This document shows, piece after piece, positions 13,929 to 21,992 of a stretch of DNA of 22,022 nt; positions within the stretch are counted from its first letter, which is position 1; every line of letters starts with the position of its first letter. Source of the stretch: DYTO01 sp040757795. GTDB taxonomy: Archaea > Hadarchaeota > Hadarchaeia > Hadarchaeales > Hadarchaeaceae. The stretch spans positions 1-22,022 of the forward strand of contig JBFLWG010000015.1 of assembly GCA_040757795.1 (NCBI GenBank), read 5' to 3'. Below the pieces are notes generated by a model. That model searched no databases. It was not told the origin of the DNA and saw only the letters and a program-made list of their open reading frames with translations. A program made the position numbers and the translations under genes.

Positions 13929-14003
13929 ACAATTCACCATACCTGTTATTACATTCAAACCAATAAGTCTTTCGCATAGGTCGATTGCTATTGCTTTAAT
14001 GCC

Positions 14004-15071
14004 CTACCCAATGATGTCTATTTTTGACAAAATATTGCGCTGCTCAGCCGTGATCTCGATTGGGTGCGGCCTCTCCGGGACGCTGACCTCCTTCACCTCG
14101 CCGAACAGCAATGTCGAGAAGTACCGGAACCCGTGGTCGTTCAGCATCGTCACTATCCTCTTGAGCTCAGGGTACTTCTTGTGAAGCTTTATGCAGGCCT
14201 CGACGTTGGCGCCGCTAGAAATCCCCACAAACAGCCCCTCGTCCCTGGCTATCCTCTTCGTCATCCAGATGGCCTTCTCCGAAGAAACCATGACGGCGCC
14301 GTCGATCAGCGAGATGTCGAAGATGTTCGGGATGAAGCCGTCGCCAATACCCTCTATCCTGTGGGTCCCCCATTTCTGCTTCGTGAGGACCGGGCACTCC
14401 TCCGGCTCGACGGCGTAAATCTTCACGTCCGGGTTTTTTTCCTTCAAATACTTGGCCACGCCGGTGAGGGTCCCGCCAGTCCCGACCGTGGCCACGAAGG
14501 CGTCCACCTTCCCGCCAGCCTGCTCCCAGATCTCCGGCCCGGTGGTCTCGTAGTGGGCCTCTACGTTCTTCTCGTTGTTGAACTGGTTCACCCAGAAGTA
14601 GTGGCCCGGGTCCACGGCTATCAAATCCTTCGCCTGCTTCACGGCCAAGTCGACATCCGACTCCGCCCCGGGGAAAGTCATGAGTTTCGCGCCGAATGCC
14701 CTGATGGCCTTCATCCTCTCCTCGCTCATCCCCGCGGGAATTATGATAACGACCGGGAAGCCGAGGTAAGTGGCGAACATCGCGGTGGCAATTCCTGTGT
14801 TACCTGTGGTGCTCTCGACAACCGTCATCCCGGGCTTGAGCTTCCCCTCCTTCATGCCGTCCGTCAAAATCTTCACGAGGACCCTGTCCTTCAGGCTGCC
14901 CGAAGGGTTCATGAACTCAGCCTTCCCGAAAAGCTCCATGTCGTGGAAGCCGGCCAGCTTGGGGAGCCTGCCCATGTTTATCAGAGGCGTCCCGCCGACG
15001 AGATCGCGGATGTCGCTTGTCGCTTTCCTGAACTTGTCCCACTTGATTTCCATCCAACCCCATAAACTCAT
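14004..15071 (-). CDS. Cysteine synthase / cystathionine beta-synthase family PLP enzyme
   Basis: This 355-residue fold-II PLP enzyme resembles O-acetylserine (or O-phosphoserine) sulfhydrylases and cystathionine beta-synthase catalytic domains. VGGTPLINM opens the fold. NPSGSLKDR (55-63) carries the PLP lysine, Lys61. STTGNTGIA binds the substrate carboxylate. GTGGTLTG holds the PLP phosphate. EGIGDGFIP and GISSGAN are further family motifs. No CBS domain follows. It would make cysteine or a related thioether in the cytosol; the amino-acid substrate cannot be read off. The ATG at 15071 has AGGTG four bases upstream; an ATG at 15053 is a shorter alternative. The divergent beta-propeller gene starts 33 bp away, so their promoters must overlap. 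Confidence 0.9.
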   Translation of the reverse strand: MSLWGWMEIKWDKFRKATSDIRDLVGGTPLINMGRLPKLAGFHDMELFGKAEFMNPSGSLKDRVLVKILTDGMKEGKLKPGMTVVESTTGNTGIATAMFATYLGFPVVIIIPAGMSEERMKAIRAFGAKLMTFPGAESDVDLAVKQAKDLIAVDPGHYFWVNQFNNEKNVEAHYETTGPEIWEQAGGKVDAFVATVGTGGTLTGVAKYLKEKNPDVKIYAVEPEECPVLTKQKWGTHRIEGIGDGFIPNIFDISLIDGAVMVSSEKAIWMTKRIARDEGLFVGISSGANVEACIKLHKKYPELKRIVTMLNDHGFRYFSTLLFGEVKEVSVPERPHPIEITAEQRNILSKIDIIG

Positions 15072-15103
15072 AAATCACCTGCTTAAATCTCCTTGGTGCA
15101 ATC

Positions 15104-16300
15104 GTGAAAACAGCGTTGGTCTTCGCAATGATGCTGATGCTCGCTGGGGCCGCCGCGGCGGACGAGTGGCCTGCGTTCAAGCGCGACTCCCAGAGGACCG
15201 GTAGCGGCCTGCTTGGCCCGGAAAACGGCGAAGTGGCCTGGACCTTCTCGGCGGCCGGCTCGTTCTCGTCGCCGGTGGTTTCCAACTACATCGTCTACGT
15301 CGGCTCCTCGGACGGCACCATGCGCGCCATAGATGCGTTCAGTGGCCGCGAGATCTGGTCGTTCAAGGCCGGCGACGAAGTCTCCACTCCAACGGTCTCT
15401 GGCGGCCGCGTCTACTTCGGCTCTCGCGACAACTCGGTCTACTGCCTCAACGCCTCCACCGGTGAAAACATCTGGAAATACAAGACGGGCGATGCTATTT
15501 ATTCATCCCCTGCCGTGACCGAAAACACTGTCTACATCACCTCGACAGACAACCGTATCTATGCCCTGAGCACGGGGACTGGAGCCATCAGATGGTCCGC
15601 GGACCTCGGGGCCAGGGCCACTGCCTCCCCGGCTGTCCTAAGCGGGAGGGTGTTTGTGGGGACGTGGGCGGGGGTTATGGTCTCGATAGGCCCGGACGGC
15701 TCCGAGGTCTGGCGCAAGCAGCTGGGAGGCACGGGCGCATTTGAAAACTATGCCATAGTGTCAACCGCCGCCGTCTCGGGTGCGGTACTCTACGTTGGCT
15801 CTAACGACGGGAACCTCTACGCCCTGAACACCAGCACAGGACAGGAGGTTTGGAAGTTCTCGACAGGAGGGCAGGTCCAATCATCGCCGGCGACAGCTGA
15901 AAACGCGGTCTACTTCGGCTCCGTGGACGGCTACATCTACGCTGTCGACGCCACAGGCGAGTCGCTGAGATGGAAGAAAAAAACCGATGGGGAGGTCCAC
16001 TCATCGCCAGCTGTGGCCGGCGGAAAGGTCTTCATCTCATCTTCGGATGGATTCCTTTACAGCATCGCCACAGAGAGCAGTGATCTGGCCTGGAGAATCC
16101 CGTTGGGCAGCATGGTGAAAAACTCTCCTGCCATCGCCTATGGCAAGGCCTTCGCGAGCACGAACGACGGGAGGCTCTACTGCATCGGGAGCTGGGGGGA
16201 GGTCCCAAGCGGCAACGTTGAGAAAGGGCTCCTCTTCGTCGCGATTGCCATCACATTTTTCTTTATTTTAAGGTGGCTCGGGAAGCACATGCCCACGTGA
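15104..16300 (+). CDS. Secreted, membrane-anchored PQQ-type beta-propeller protein
   Basis: This 398-residue protein has a signal peptide (KTALVFAMMLMLAGAAAA, cut before DEWPAF). About seven repeats of roughly 40 residues follow, with the pattern SSPAV...VYxGS.DG.xYAxxxxTGxxxWxF, typical of PQQ-like quinoprotein propeller blades. A transmembrane helix (about 373-390, LLFVAIAITFFFILRWL) ends it, leaving a short inside tail. WPAFKRDSQRTG at the mature N-terminus is common in archaeal and bacterial secreted propellers. There is no sign of dehydrogenase catalytic residues, so a binding or scaffold role outside the cell is more likely. The start is GTG at 15104, with GGTG five bases upstream. An AT-rich box (ATAAAT, about 15070-15075) lies 31 bp upstream. 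It is convergent with the next gene after nine bases. Confidence 0.85.
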   Translation: MKTALVFAMMLMLAGAAAADEWPAFKRDSQRTGSGLLGPENGEVAWTFSAAGSFSSPVVSNYIVYVGSSDGTMRAIDAFSGREIWSFKAGDEVSTPTVSGGRVYFGSRDNSVYCLNASTGENIWKYKTGDAIYSSPAVTENTVYITSTDNRIYALSTGTGAIRWSADLGARATASPAVLSGRVFVGTWAGVMVSIGPDGSEVWRKQLGGTGAFENYAIVSTAAVSGAVLYVGSNDGNLYALNTSTGQEVWKFSTGGQVQSSPATAENAVYFGSVDGYIYAVDATGESLRWKKKTDGEVHSSPAVAGGKVFISSSDGFLYSIATESSDLAWRIPLGSMVKNSPAIAYGKAFASTNDGRLYCIGSWGEVPSGNVEKGLLFVAIAITFFFILRWLGKHMPT

Positions 16301-16309
16301 AGCGCTCCT

Positions 16310-16852
16310 TCAAATGAGCCTCACGCTGAGCTTGGAGAACCCTTCCTTCACCTCTGCACTGAACTTCATGCAGTCCATGAAATCTTTCACTATCTCTTTG
16401 ACAAATTTTTTGGTCGCGTTTGAGTTCAGCACAAGGGTAAAATCTTTTTCTGAATTCTTGACCAGCCTAAAAAAATTGCACGCTTCCAGCCTTTCAAGTA
16501 GCTCCTCCGGGGTGCGGACCTTGCTTCGTAGCTGCTCGGCATGAGCCAGCGCCACCGCGCGGCATCCCTTCCAGAACTTCTCCTTCTTGGGCGACGAGTC
16601 GATGAGATTCAAGAGAAGAATCCAGTGGTCCATGTCAAGGATTATGTGCTCGCCGCTCGACAGCATGTCCACGTACAGGTCAACCTTCTTGTCCCTGCCT
16701 TTGACCATCCCCTTGTTCTCGTTGTAAAACTTCAGCGCCCGCCTGACCAGCGCGCTTTGCGAGACTCCCTCCTCCTTTAGGAGCTTGTCTAATATCTGGG
16801 AGGAACCCTCGTCCAGTGCGATGGTAACCCTGGCCAAATTTTTTGCTGTCAT
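16310..16852 (-). CDS. Ribbon-helix-helix (CopG-like) DNA-binding protein with C-terminal domain
   Basis: This 180-residue protein starts with a ribbon-helix-helix fold (residues about 6-46). The strand is ARVTIALDEG, and the helices are SSQILDKLLKEEG and VSQSALVRRALKFYNEN. Proteins of this fold dimerise and bind palindromic or tandem operators. Residues 60-180 form a second, mainly helical and strand-mixed domain that I do not recognise; it may bind a ligand or oligomerise. The ATG at 16852 follows AGGGGT at good spacing. A TATA-like TTATTTATTAG lies about 33 bp upstream, flanked by short repeats (CCAAG/CTTGG; GCGCC twice) that could be its own operator. It lies 67 bp after the glutamate synthase operon, so it may regulate nitrogen genes, but this is unproven. 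Confidence 0.75.
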   Translation of the reverse strand: MTAKNLARVTIALDEGSSQILDKLLKEEGVSQSALVRRALKFYNENKGMVKGRDKKVDLYVDMLSSGEHIILDMDHWILLLNLIDSSPKKEKFWKGCRAVALAHAEQLRSKVRTPEELLERLEACNFFRLVKNSEKDFTLVLNSNATKKFVKEIVKDFMDCMKFSAEVKEGFSKLSVRLI

Positions 16853-16871
16853 TCTGGACCCCTATTGATTT

Positions 16872-16895
16872 CCAAGGCGCTAATAAATAACTTGG
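16872..16895. promoter_or_regulatory. Repeat-flanked TATA box of the ribbon-helix-helix gene
   Basis: The minus strand reads CCAAG, then TTATTTATTAG, then CGCCTTGG. CCAAG and CTTGG are inverted about the AT-rich box, and GCGCC occurs directly repeated on both sides. This could be an autoregulatory operator overlapping the TATA box. The repeats are short, so chance is possible. Confidence 0.35.
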
Positions 16896-16919
16896 CGCTC
16901 TACATCAGAAAACTCGAAA

Positions 16920-17654
16920 TCAGTAAGAGTAAATCTGTCCATAGGGACGATGGGAAAACGGCGCCAATTTTGTAAACTCTCTTTCCATGACCTCCTCCAT
17001 TCGAAGGGAGAACTTGGAACAGAACTCCTCCAAGGGCCTCCTGATCTTTTTGTAATCTTCCTCGCCCGGCCGCTCCATCCTGATCTCCTTCCCGATCTGG
17101 TATTTTTCCACCTTTCCGCCGATGTACATCTCTCCGCCATGCATGCCCGTGCCAACGTAGTTCCCGACAATCGGGCCCTTCTGAAGCTCATCCAGCCCCA
17201 GCACTATCAAAAGGCCCCCGGCCATGTATTCCCCCAAGAAATCGCGAGCGCGGCCGCCCACCACAATCTCCGGGTAAGAACTTTTGTAAGCTTTCATGTG
17301 GATGCCGGTGCGGTAGCCGACGCTTCCTCGGATGTATATCTCGCCACCCCGCATGGCGTACCCCACTATGTCTCCGGCGTCCCCGTTCACGACTACCTTT
17401 CCCGAATTCATGGTGTTGCCGACGCCATCCTGCGCGTTGTTGTTCACGATCACTGTGGGGCCGTCCATGAAAGCAGCCAAATCGTTGCCTGGCACGCCGT
17501 TTATTTGAATCCCCGCGTCCCCGGAGAGCCCATCGCCGATGTAACGTTGCCCGTTCACGTTGTCGAGGACTATCTCTTTCTCCCCGCTTGCCACCGCGGA
17601 GTGGATCAGCTCGTTCAGCTTCCTGTACGGCATCCCGCTTGCATCTATCCTCAT
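16920..17654 (-). CDS. Glutamate synthase GXGXG domain subunit (archaeal GltB3 type)
   Basis: This 244-residue protein is the stand-alone form of the C-terminal beta-helix (GXGXG) domain of glutamate synthase large subunit; in the fused enzyme this domain is structural and helps hold the ammonia tunnel region. Repeated turns are visible: GDGLSGDAGIQ, DGVGNTMNSGKVVVNG, GDAGDIVGYAMRGGEIYIRG, GGRARDFLGEYMAGG, GTGMHGGEMYIGG. The final 45 residues are a charged helix (EEDYKKIRRPLEEF). The start is the ATG at 17654, which overlaps the preceding oxidoreductase stop as ATGA; the longer frame to 17708 is an accident of that overlap. It is the last gene of the five-gene operon. Confidence 0.9.
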   Translation of the reverse strand: MRIDASGMPYRKLNELIHSAVASGEKEIVLDNVNGQRYIGDGLSGDAGIQINGVPGNDLAAFMDGPTVIVNNNAQDGVGNTMNSGKVVVNGDAGDIVGYAMRGGEIYIRGSVGYRTGIHMKAYKSSYPEIVVGGRARDFLGEYMAGGLLIVLGLDELQKGPIVGNYVGTGMHGGEMYIGGKVEKYQIGKEIRMERPGEEDYKKIRRPLEEFCSKFSLRMEEVMEREFTKLAPFSHRPYGQIYSY

Positions 17655-18928
17655 ACCTCGGTCCCCTCGCCGACAACAGTGTGCTTCCTGAAGGTCTCTG
17701 GCAGCCACACCAGCCCGAAATCGTCTCGCAGGAGGACATCCTTGAAAATGTGGACGTTTTCCCTGCTTTTTATCAGCGCCCTGAACACGCCAGCCCGGTC
17801 TATTTTATTGACAAATATCGCCCCCACTATGACATCGTCCTTCAGCACTATCCTCTTGTAAGCTCTGTCGGCCTTGTCGTAGCGCTCAAGCACCTCATAC
17901 CTTTCCTCCTTGGGATCTGTGAGCCCGATCGAGATGGTCGGAACGTCGCATATCTCCACAGCGTTCATGGCAAAACTGCCATCGTACCTCTCCGCCTTCC
18001 CGGCCATGTTCAGCCCGGCGATGCTCCCCTGAAGGTGGGCGTTCGGCCATATTGCAATCTGCCTTGTCGTACCCGTGACGATATCGAGGGCCTCGACGAC
18101 GTCCCCCGCCGCGTAGATGTCCGGCAGATTGGTCCGCATGTGGTCGTCCACCAAGATGCCCTTTCTCACATCTATCCCGGCGCCTTTCGCAAGCTCTATG
18201 TTGGGCGCGACCCCCATGGCAAAAACCACGAGCTGGCAGTGAACCTCTGCCCCGCCACGCAGGACCACTTTTTTCACCCACTCCTTGCCCGGAATCCTCC
18301 ATATGGTGCTGTTTGTTATGAGCTCACAGCCCTTCTCCCGCAGGGCCGCCTCCACAATTTCGGACGCCTTCCTGTCAAAAGTGGCGGAGAGTATCCTGTC
18401 TGCAAGCTCGATTATGGTAACTTTTATCCCGCGGGCTATGAGGGACTCTGCTGTCTTCAACCCTATCAGCCCCCCGCCAACCACCACTGCATTTTTCACG
18501 TCGCTCTTCCTTATGAACTCGTCCATCCTCCTCGCGTCGTCCAGCGTGGTAAAGGTGAAAACTCCCGGCAGGTCTTTGCCTTCCACCTCCGGGACAATCG
18601 GGCGTCCGCCGATCGCCAAAAGCAGTTTTTGGTAGGGCAGAGCCGAGCCGTCATTGAGCACCACTTTTTTGTCTTCAGGACGGATTGCCACGGCCTCCTT
18701 CCCCAGAACCTCTTCAACGTTGTATTTTCTGTACAAGCCCGGGCTTCCGTACGACATCTTGCTTTCATCGATCTGGCCCGCCAGCAGGTAAGTAATCAAA
18801 GGTCTGGAGTATAGCGGGTGGGGCTCGTTTGACACTACCGTGATCTTTCCATCTTTGTCTATCCCTCTAATGCTTTCAACAGCCCCTATCGCCGCGGCGG
18901 AACTTCCGATTATTAGGTACTTCGTCAC
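17651..18928 (-). CDS. FAD/NAD(P)-dependent oxidoreductase of the glutamate synthase operon
   Basis: This 425-residue flavoprotein of the pyridine-nucleotide-disulfide oxidoreductase fold probably feeds electrons from NAD(P)H to the synthase through the adjacent ferredoxin-like subunit. The N-terminal FAD loop is IIGSSAAAIGAVESI, the NAD(P) loop VVGGGLIGLKTAE (about 164-176), and the late FAD contact IYAAGDV. PHPLYSRPLITYLLAG is like NirB and rubredoxin-reductase relatives. It lacks the redox CxxxxC of dihydrolipoamide dehydrogenase types. The start is GTG at 18928, one base after the ferredoxin stop, with GGAGGAG just upstream; the ORF would extend to 18949 but without a better site. Its end overlaps the next gene by four bases. 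Note that it is not the usual bacterial GltD type. Confidence 0.85.
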   Translation of the reverse strand: MTKYLIIGSSAAAIGAVESIRGIDKDGKITVVSNEPHPLYSRPLITYLLAGQIDESKMSYGSPGLYRKYNVEEVLGKEAVAIRPEDKKVVLNDGSALPYQKLLLAIGGRPIVPEVEGKDLPGVFTFTTLDDARRMDEFIRKSDVKNAVVVGGGLIGLKTAESLIARGIKVTIIELADRILSATFDRKASEIVEAALREKGCELITNSTIWRIPGKEWVKKVVLRGGAEVHCQLVVFAMGVAPNIELAKGAGIDVRKGILVDDHMRTNLPDIYAAGDVVEALDIVTGTTRQIAIWPNAHLQGSIAGLNMAGKAERYDGSFAMNAVEICDVPTISIGLTDPKEERYEVLERYDKADRAYKRIVLKDDVIVGAIFVNKIDRAGVFRALIKSRENVHIFKDVLLRDDFGLVWLPETFRKHTVVGEGTEV

Positions 18929-18929
18929 G

Positions 18930-19367
18930 CTACTCCTCCTCCAGTACAAGGGCCTCGTTCGGGCAATGTTTCACGCACGCCGGCTCCTCCGCCCCAATGC
19001 ACATGTCGCACTTCGATATCACTTTTTTCTCACGCCCCTTGCCGATAACCCCGAACGGGCACATCATGATGCACATCCAGCAGCCGACGCACTTGTCCTC
19101 GTCGCACAGGACTGCGCCGGTTTTCGGGTCCCTGTGCATCGCCCCAGTTATGCAGGCCCTTATGCATGGGGCGTCCTCGCAGTGCCTACATTGAATCGCG
19201 AACGATAGGTAATCCTTCTCCTCCACAAGGATCCGCGGCACCGGCTTCGGATACTCCCCCCGGTAAGCCTTGACCAGATCCTTTGACTTGGAGTGCTGGA
19301 CAGCGCAGTATATCTCGCACAACCGGCAGCCTATGCAGTACTGCTCCCTTATGCGAATTTTCTTCAT
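18930..19367 (-). CDS. Four-cluster ferredoxin-like electron-transfer subunit
   Basis: This 145-residue iron-sulfur protein is of the HycB/DmsB-like type, with four cysteine groups. They are CIGCRLCEIYC (11-21), CRHCEDAPCIRAC (60-72), CVGCWMCIMMCP (93-104) and CDMCIGAEEPACVKHCP (120-136). Together they could bind four 4Fe-4S clusters in the interleaved order known for such proteins. It lies between the FMN synthase subunit and the NAD(P) oxidoreductase, so it is expected to pass electrons between them in the cytosol. The start is the ATG at 19367, one base after the synthase stop (TAG-C-ATG); the in-frame start at 19385 lies inside the upstream gene. The next gene also follows after one base. 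Confidence 0.9.
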   Translation of the reverse strand: MKKIRIREQYCIGCRLCEIYCAVQHSKSKDLVKAYRGEYPKPVPRILVEEKDYLSFAIQCRHCEDAPCIRACITGAMHRDPKTGAVLCDEDKCVGCWMCIMMCPFGVIGKGREKKVISKCDMCIGAEEPACVKHCPNEALVLEEE

Positions 19368-19368
19368 G

Positions 19369-20886
19369 CTACCAGGCCTCACCAACGTGCTTTATCCCAA
19401 GTATTTTAAGTTCGACATCACTCAGCCCCACTCCCCTGAGCTGCTCCCGGTTGCCCCTCAGGCTCTCGATGGCGTTTATCCCCATCCCGCCTATCATCTC
19501 CTTTATCTCAAGGGACCATGCCCTGAGAAGGTTGCTCAGCCGCCTCGTCGCAATCTCTGGGTTCAGCCTTTTGGTCAGATACGGGTCCTGCGTTGCTATC
19601 CCCCAGTTGCACTTCCCTGTGTAACACTTCTGGCAGATCGTGCAGCCCATGGCAACCAATGCCGAAGTGGCTATGTACACGGCGTCGGCACCCAGCGCGA
19701 TGGCTTTCACCACGTCCGAGCTCCTCCTGAAACCTCCGGCGACTATCAAAGACGCCTGGTTCCTGATGCCCTCCTCCCTCAGCCTTGTGTCCACGACCGC
19801 TGTCGCGGCCTCGATGGGTATCCCGACATTGTCCCGGATGACCTTCGGCGCCGCCCCAGTGCCGCCCCTCACGCCGTCTATGACGATGAAGTCCGCCCCC
19901 GCCCTCACTATCCCGCTTGATATCGGCGCGACGTTGTGCACCGCCGCAATCTTCACTCCAACAGGCTTCTTGTACCTCGTCGCCTCTTTCAGCGCGTAGA
20001 TAAGCTGCCGCAGGTCTTCTATCGAGTAAATGTCGTGGTGAGGCGCGGGCGACAGGGCATCCGTCCCTATAGGTATCATTCTTGTCTCGCTTATGGACTC
20101 GGTTACTTTTTCACCCGGGAGGTGACCGCCGATACCCGGCTTTGCGCCCTGCCCTATTTTTATCTCGATTGCCGCGCCGGTGTTTAGGTATTCCCTGGTG
20201 ACTCCGAACCTTCCAGATGCGACCTGGACGATGGTGTGGCCGCCATACTTGTAAAAGTCCTTGTGCAGGCCCCCCTCGCCGGTGTTCCAGAATGTCCCGA
20301 ATTCAGTGGCGGCTCGCGCCAGTGCCAAAGAAGCGTTGTAACTTATTGACCCGTAAGACATGGCGCTGAACATGATGGGGGCCTCCAACTCCAGCTGCGG
20401 CGAGATTTCCGTGGCGAGCTTCGGCTCACCCGAACCTCCTATCTCTATCCTGTCCGGCTTTCGCCCGACGAAAGTCTTCAGTTCCATGGGCTCGCGGAGT
20501 GGGTCTATCGACGGGTTCGTCACCTGGGACGCATTGATGACGATGCGGTCCCAATAATTTGTGTATGGCTTGTCGCAGCCCATTCCCGTCAGTATCACCC
20601 CTCCCGTCCCGGCCTGCCGTTTGATGTCTGTTATGACCTCGGATGTCCAGTTGAAGTTCTCCCGATACTCGGACTTTGTGCGCTCGACGGCCAGCGCCGA
20701 GGTAGGGCATAAGGCCTCGCAGAAGTGGCATCCGACGCATTTGGTGGTATCGCTCACTATTACGTCATTTTCAGAGTCGTAGGCGTGGACGTCGTTGGAA
20801 CACATCCTGACGCACGCCTGGCATCTTATGCACTTCTCGTCGTCCCGGTTTATCGTGAAGCCAAACGGCGGCGTTGATTTAACCAT
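19369..20886 (-). CDS. gltB: Glutamate synthase FMN (synthase) domain subunit with N-terminal 2x[4Fe-4S]
   Basis: This 505-residue protein is the central domain of archaeal-type glutamate synthase, which adds ammonia to 2-oxoglutarate and reduces the imine. The N-terminus has two ferredoxin motifs, CIRCQACVRMCS (19-30) and CVGCHFCEALCP (50-61). The (beta/alpha)8 FMN barrel follows: APIMFSAMSYGS, NTGEGG, KPGIGGHLPGEKV, PHHDIYSIEDL, GVRGGTGAAP. The 3Fe-4S motif has the family spacing Cx5Cx4C at Cys415, Cys421 and Cys426. IATQDP follows, as in bacterial enzymes. The start is the ATG at 20886 with GGAGGG upstream; the ORF reaches 20907 but that is inside the preceding gene. It overlaps the glutaminase-domain gene by eight bases and is followed after one base by the ferredoxin. 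Confidence 0.95.
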   Translation of the reverse strand: MVKSTPPFGFTINRDDEKCIRCQACVRMCSNDVHAYDSENDVIVSDTTKCVGCHFCEALCPTSALAVERTKSEYRENFNWTSEVITDIKRQAGTGGVILTGMGCDKPYTNYWDRIVINASQVTNPSIDPLREPMELKTFVGRKPDRIEIGGSGEPKLATEISPQLELEAPIMFSAMSYGSISYNASLALARAATEFGTFWNTGEGGLHKDFYKYGGHTIVQVASGRFGVTREYLNTGAAIEIKIGQGAKPGIGGHLPGEKVTESISETRMIPIGTDALSPAPHHDIYSIEDLRQLIYALKEATRYKKPVGVKIAAVHNVAPISSGIVRAGADFIVIDGVRGGTGAAPKVIRDNVGIPIEAATAVVDTRLREEGIRNQASLIVAGGFRRSSDVVKAIALGADAVYIATSALVAMGCTICQKCYTGKCNWGIATQDPYLTKRLNPEIATRRLSNLLRAWSLEIKEMIGGMGINAIESLRGNREQLRGVGLSDVELKILGIKHVGEAW

Positions 20887-21961
20887 TTGCACCCTCCAAA
20901 CGGCCAACCACCGGCTCCCCTGCCTCCGGCATCCAGACTTTATCGGGGGACTGGCAAACTTCCCTGATTCCAGACTCCTCGCTCGACAGGTAGAGCATGC
21001 TGCCCCTGCGGGCGGCGACGAGGGGGCGCAGCTTGATCCTGTCGTTTATCCCGACGATCCCGCCCCTGTGGCCGACCACGGTGGCGAACGGTCCGTTGAG
21101 CAGCGCCCCGCCGTAAGTCAGCCTGAGAGCTTTGCAGATTTCCCTCTGGTCCCCCGGGAGCCGCTCTATCTCGTCCCAGAAGGGGGAAGCCAATATTTTG
21201 CCCACGACGTCGAAACCGAACCCGTGCTTCCTCGCGAGAAGGTCGTAAAGGTAAGCTATGACCTCCGTGTCCGTGAAAAGCGTGCAGCGGTACCCAAATC
21301 TTTCCAGGTACCTCTTGTTTGCCCCGTATGATGATATCTCACCGTTGTGGACCACAGACCAGTCAAGCAGCCCGAACGGGTGGGAGCCGCCCCACCACCC
21401 CACGGTGTTTGTCGGGAATCTTCCGTGGGCGGTCCACGCATAGCCCTTGTACTCATCCAGCCTGAAGAATTTCCCTATCTCCCCGGCAAACCCCACTCCT
21501 TTGAAGATGCCCATGTTCTTCCCGCTGGAGATCACATAAGCGCCGTCTATTTCCTCGTTTATCTTCATCACAGTGCTCACCACGAAATCCTCGTGGCTGG
21601 GCCATCCGTTGACTTTGGATTCCTTCGCCGCCAGAAAGTACCTCCAGAGCAGCGGTGGATTCTCTATCTTGGTCTTCTTCCGTGTCGGGATCGGCTCGTC
21701 CTTTTCTATTGAATAGTTTTCTCCAAGATACAGCTCCGTGGATTCCTTCGCCTTTTCGCTGTCGTAAAGCAGGTGAAAAGCCTGGCAGTCCTTGAACATG
21801 GGGTAAATTCCGTAGCCGGCGAACCCTCCCCCCCGGCCGTTCTCCCTGTCCTGCATCTTTGTTATGGCGCCTATGGCCTGGGCTCCGCTAAACCTCTCCC
21901 CGCTCTCGTCCATCAGCCCGAACAGGGAGCACCCTCCCCTGTCCACTTCCATGCGCCTCAT
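20879..21961 (-). CDS. Glutamate synthase glutaminase (class II amidotransferase) domain subunit (GltB1 type)
   Basis: This protein of about 360 residues is the stand-alone N-terminal-nucleophile amidotransferase domain that releases ammonia from glutamine for the synthase. RGGCSLFG near the N-terminus holds the catalytic cysteine (Cys11 from the ATG at 21961), which should become residue 1 after a short propeptide is removed. Other motifs are HGRFPTNTVG, the VVHNGEISSYGANKRYLE region (glutamine pocket), and TDTEVIAYL. The start is uncertain: ATGs at 21961 and 21952 are both possible, the second having GAGG just upstream; a TTG at 21982 is less likely. It is the first gene of the operon; its last eight bases overlap the next start. 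Confidence 0.9.
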   Translation of the reverse strand: MRRMEVDRGGCSLFGLMDESGERFSGAQAIGAITKMQDRENGRGGGFAGYGIYPMFKDCQAFHLLYDSEKAKESTELYLGENYSIEKDEPIPTRKKTKIENPPLLWRYFLAAKESKVNGWPSHEDFVVSTVMKINEEIDGAYVISSGKNMGIFKGVGFAGEIGKFFRLDEYKGYAWTAHGRFPTNTVGWWGGSHPFGLLDWSVVHNGEISSYGANKRYLERFGYRCTLFTDTEVIAYLYDLLARKHGFGFDVVGKILASPFWDEIERLPGDQREICKALRLTYGGALLNGPFATVVGHRGGIVGINDRIKLRPLVAARRGSMLYLSSEESGIREVCQSPDKVWMPEAGEPVVGRLEGANG

Positions 21962-21977
21962 GCTTTTCAATAAAAAG

Positions 21978-21992
21978 GTCAAAAATTTGGGC
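21978..21992 (-). promoter_or_regulatory. Possible TATA-like promoter of the glutamate synthase operon
   Basis: The minus strand reads CCCAAATTTTTGACC, centred about 24 bp from the ATG at 21961 and 33 bp from the one at 21952. It is the only TATA-like sequence in the short stretch visible upstream. The window ends soon after, so other regulatory sites cannot be judged. Confidence 0.35.

Noticed and set aside
14064..15065. Long plus-strand open frame opposite the cysteine synthase gene (333 codons)
   Set aside because: It is a shadow frame of a clear PLP enzyme; the product is rich in Arg, His, Pro and Leu with no recognisable motif, as expected for GC-rich antisense.
15230..16190. Recurrent similar segments about 120 bp apart in the beta-propeller gene
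   Set aside because: These are explained by the protein's propeller blades, not by a nucleotide-level tandem array.
17588..18814. Long plus-strand frame (408 codons) opposite the glutamate synthase oxidoreductase
   Set aside because: Antisense of a motif-rich flavoprotein gene; the translation has no domain signatures and no proper start context.
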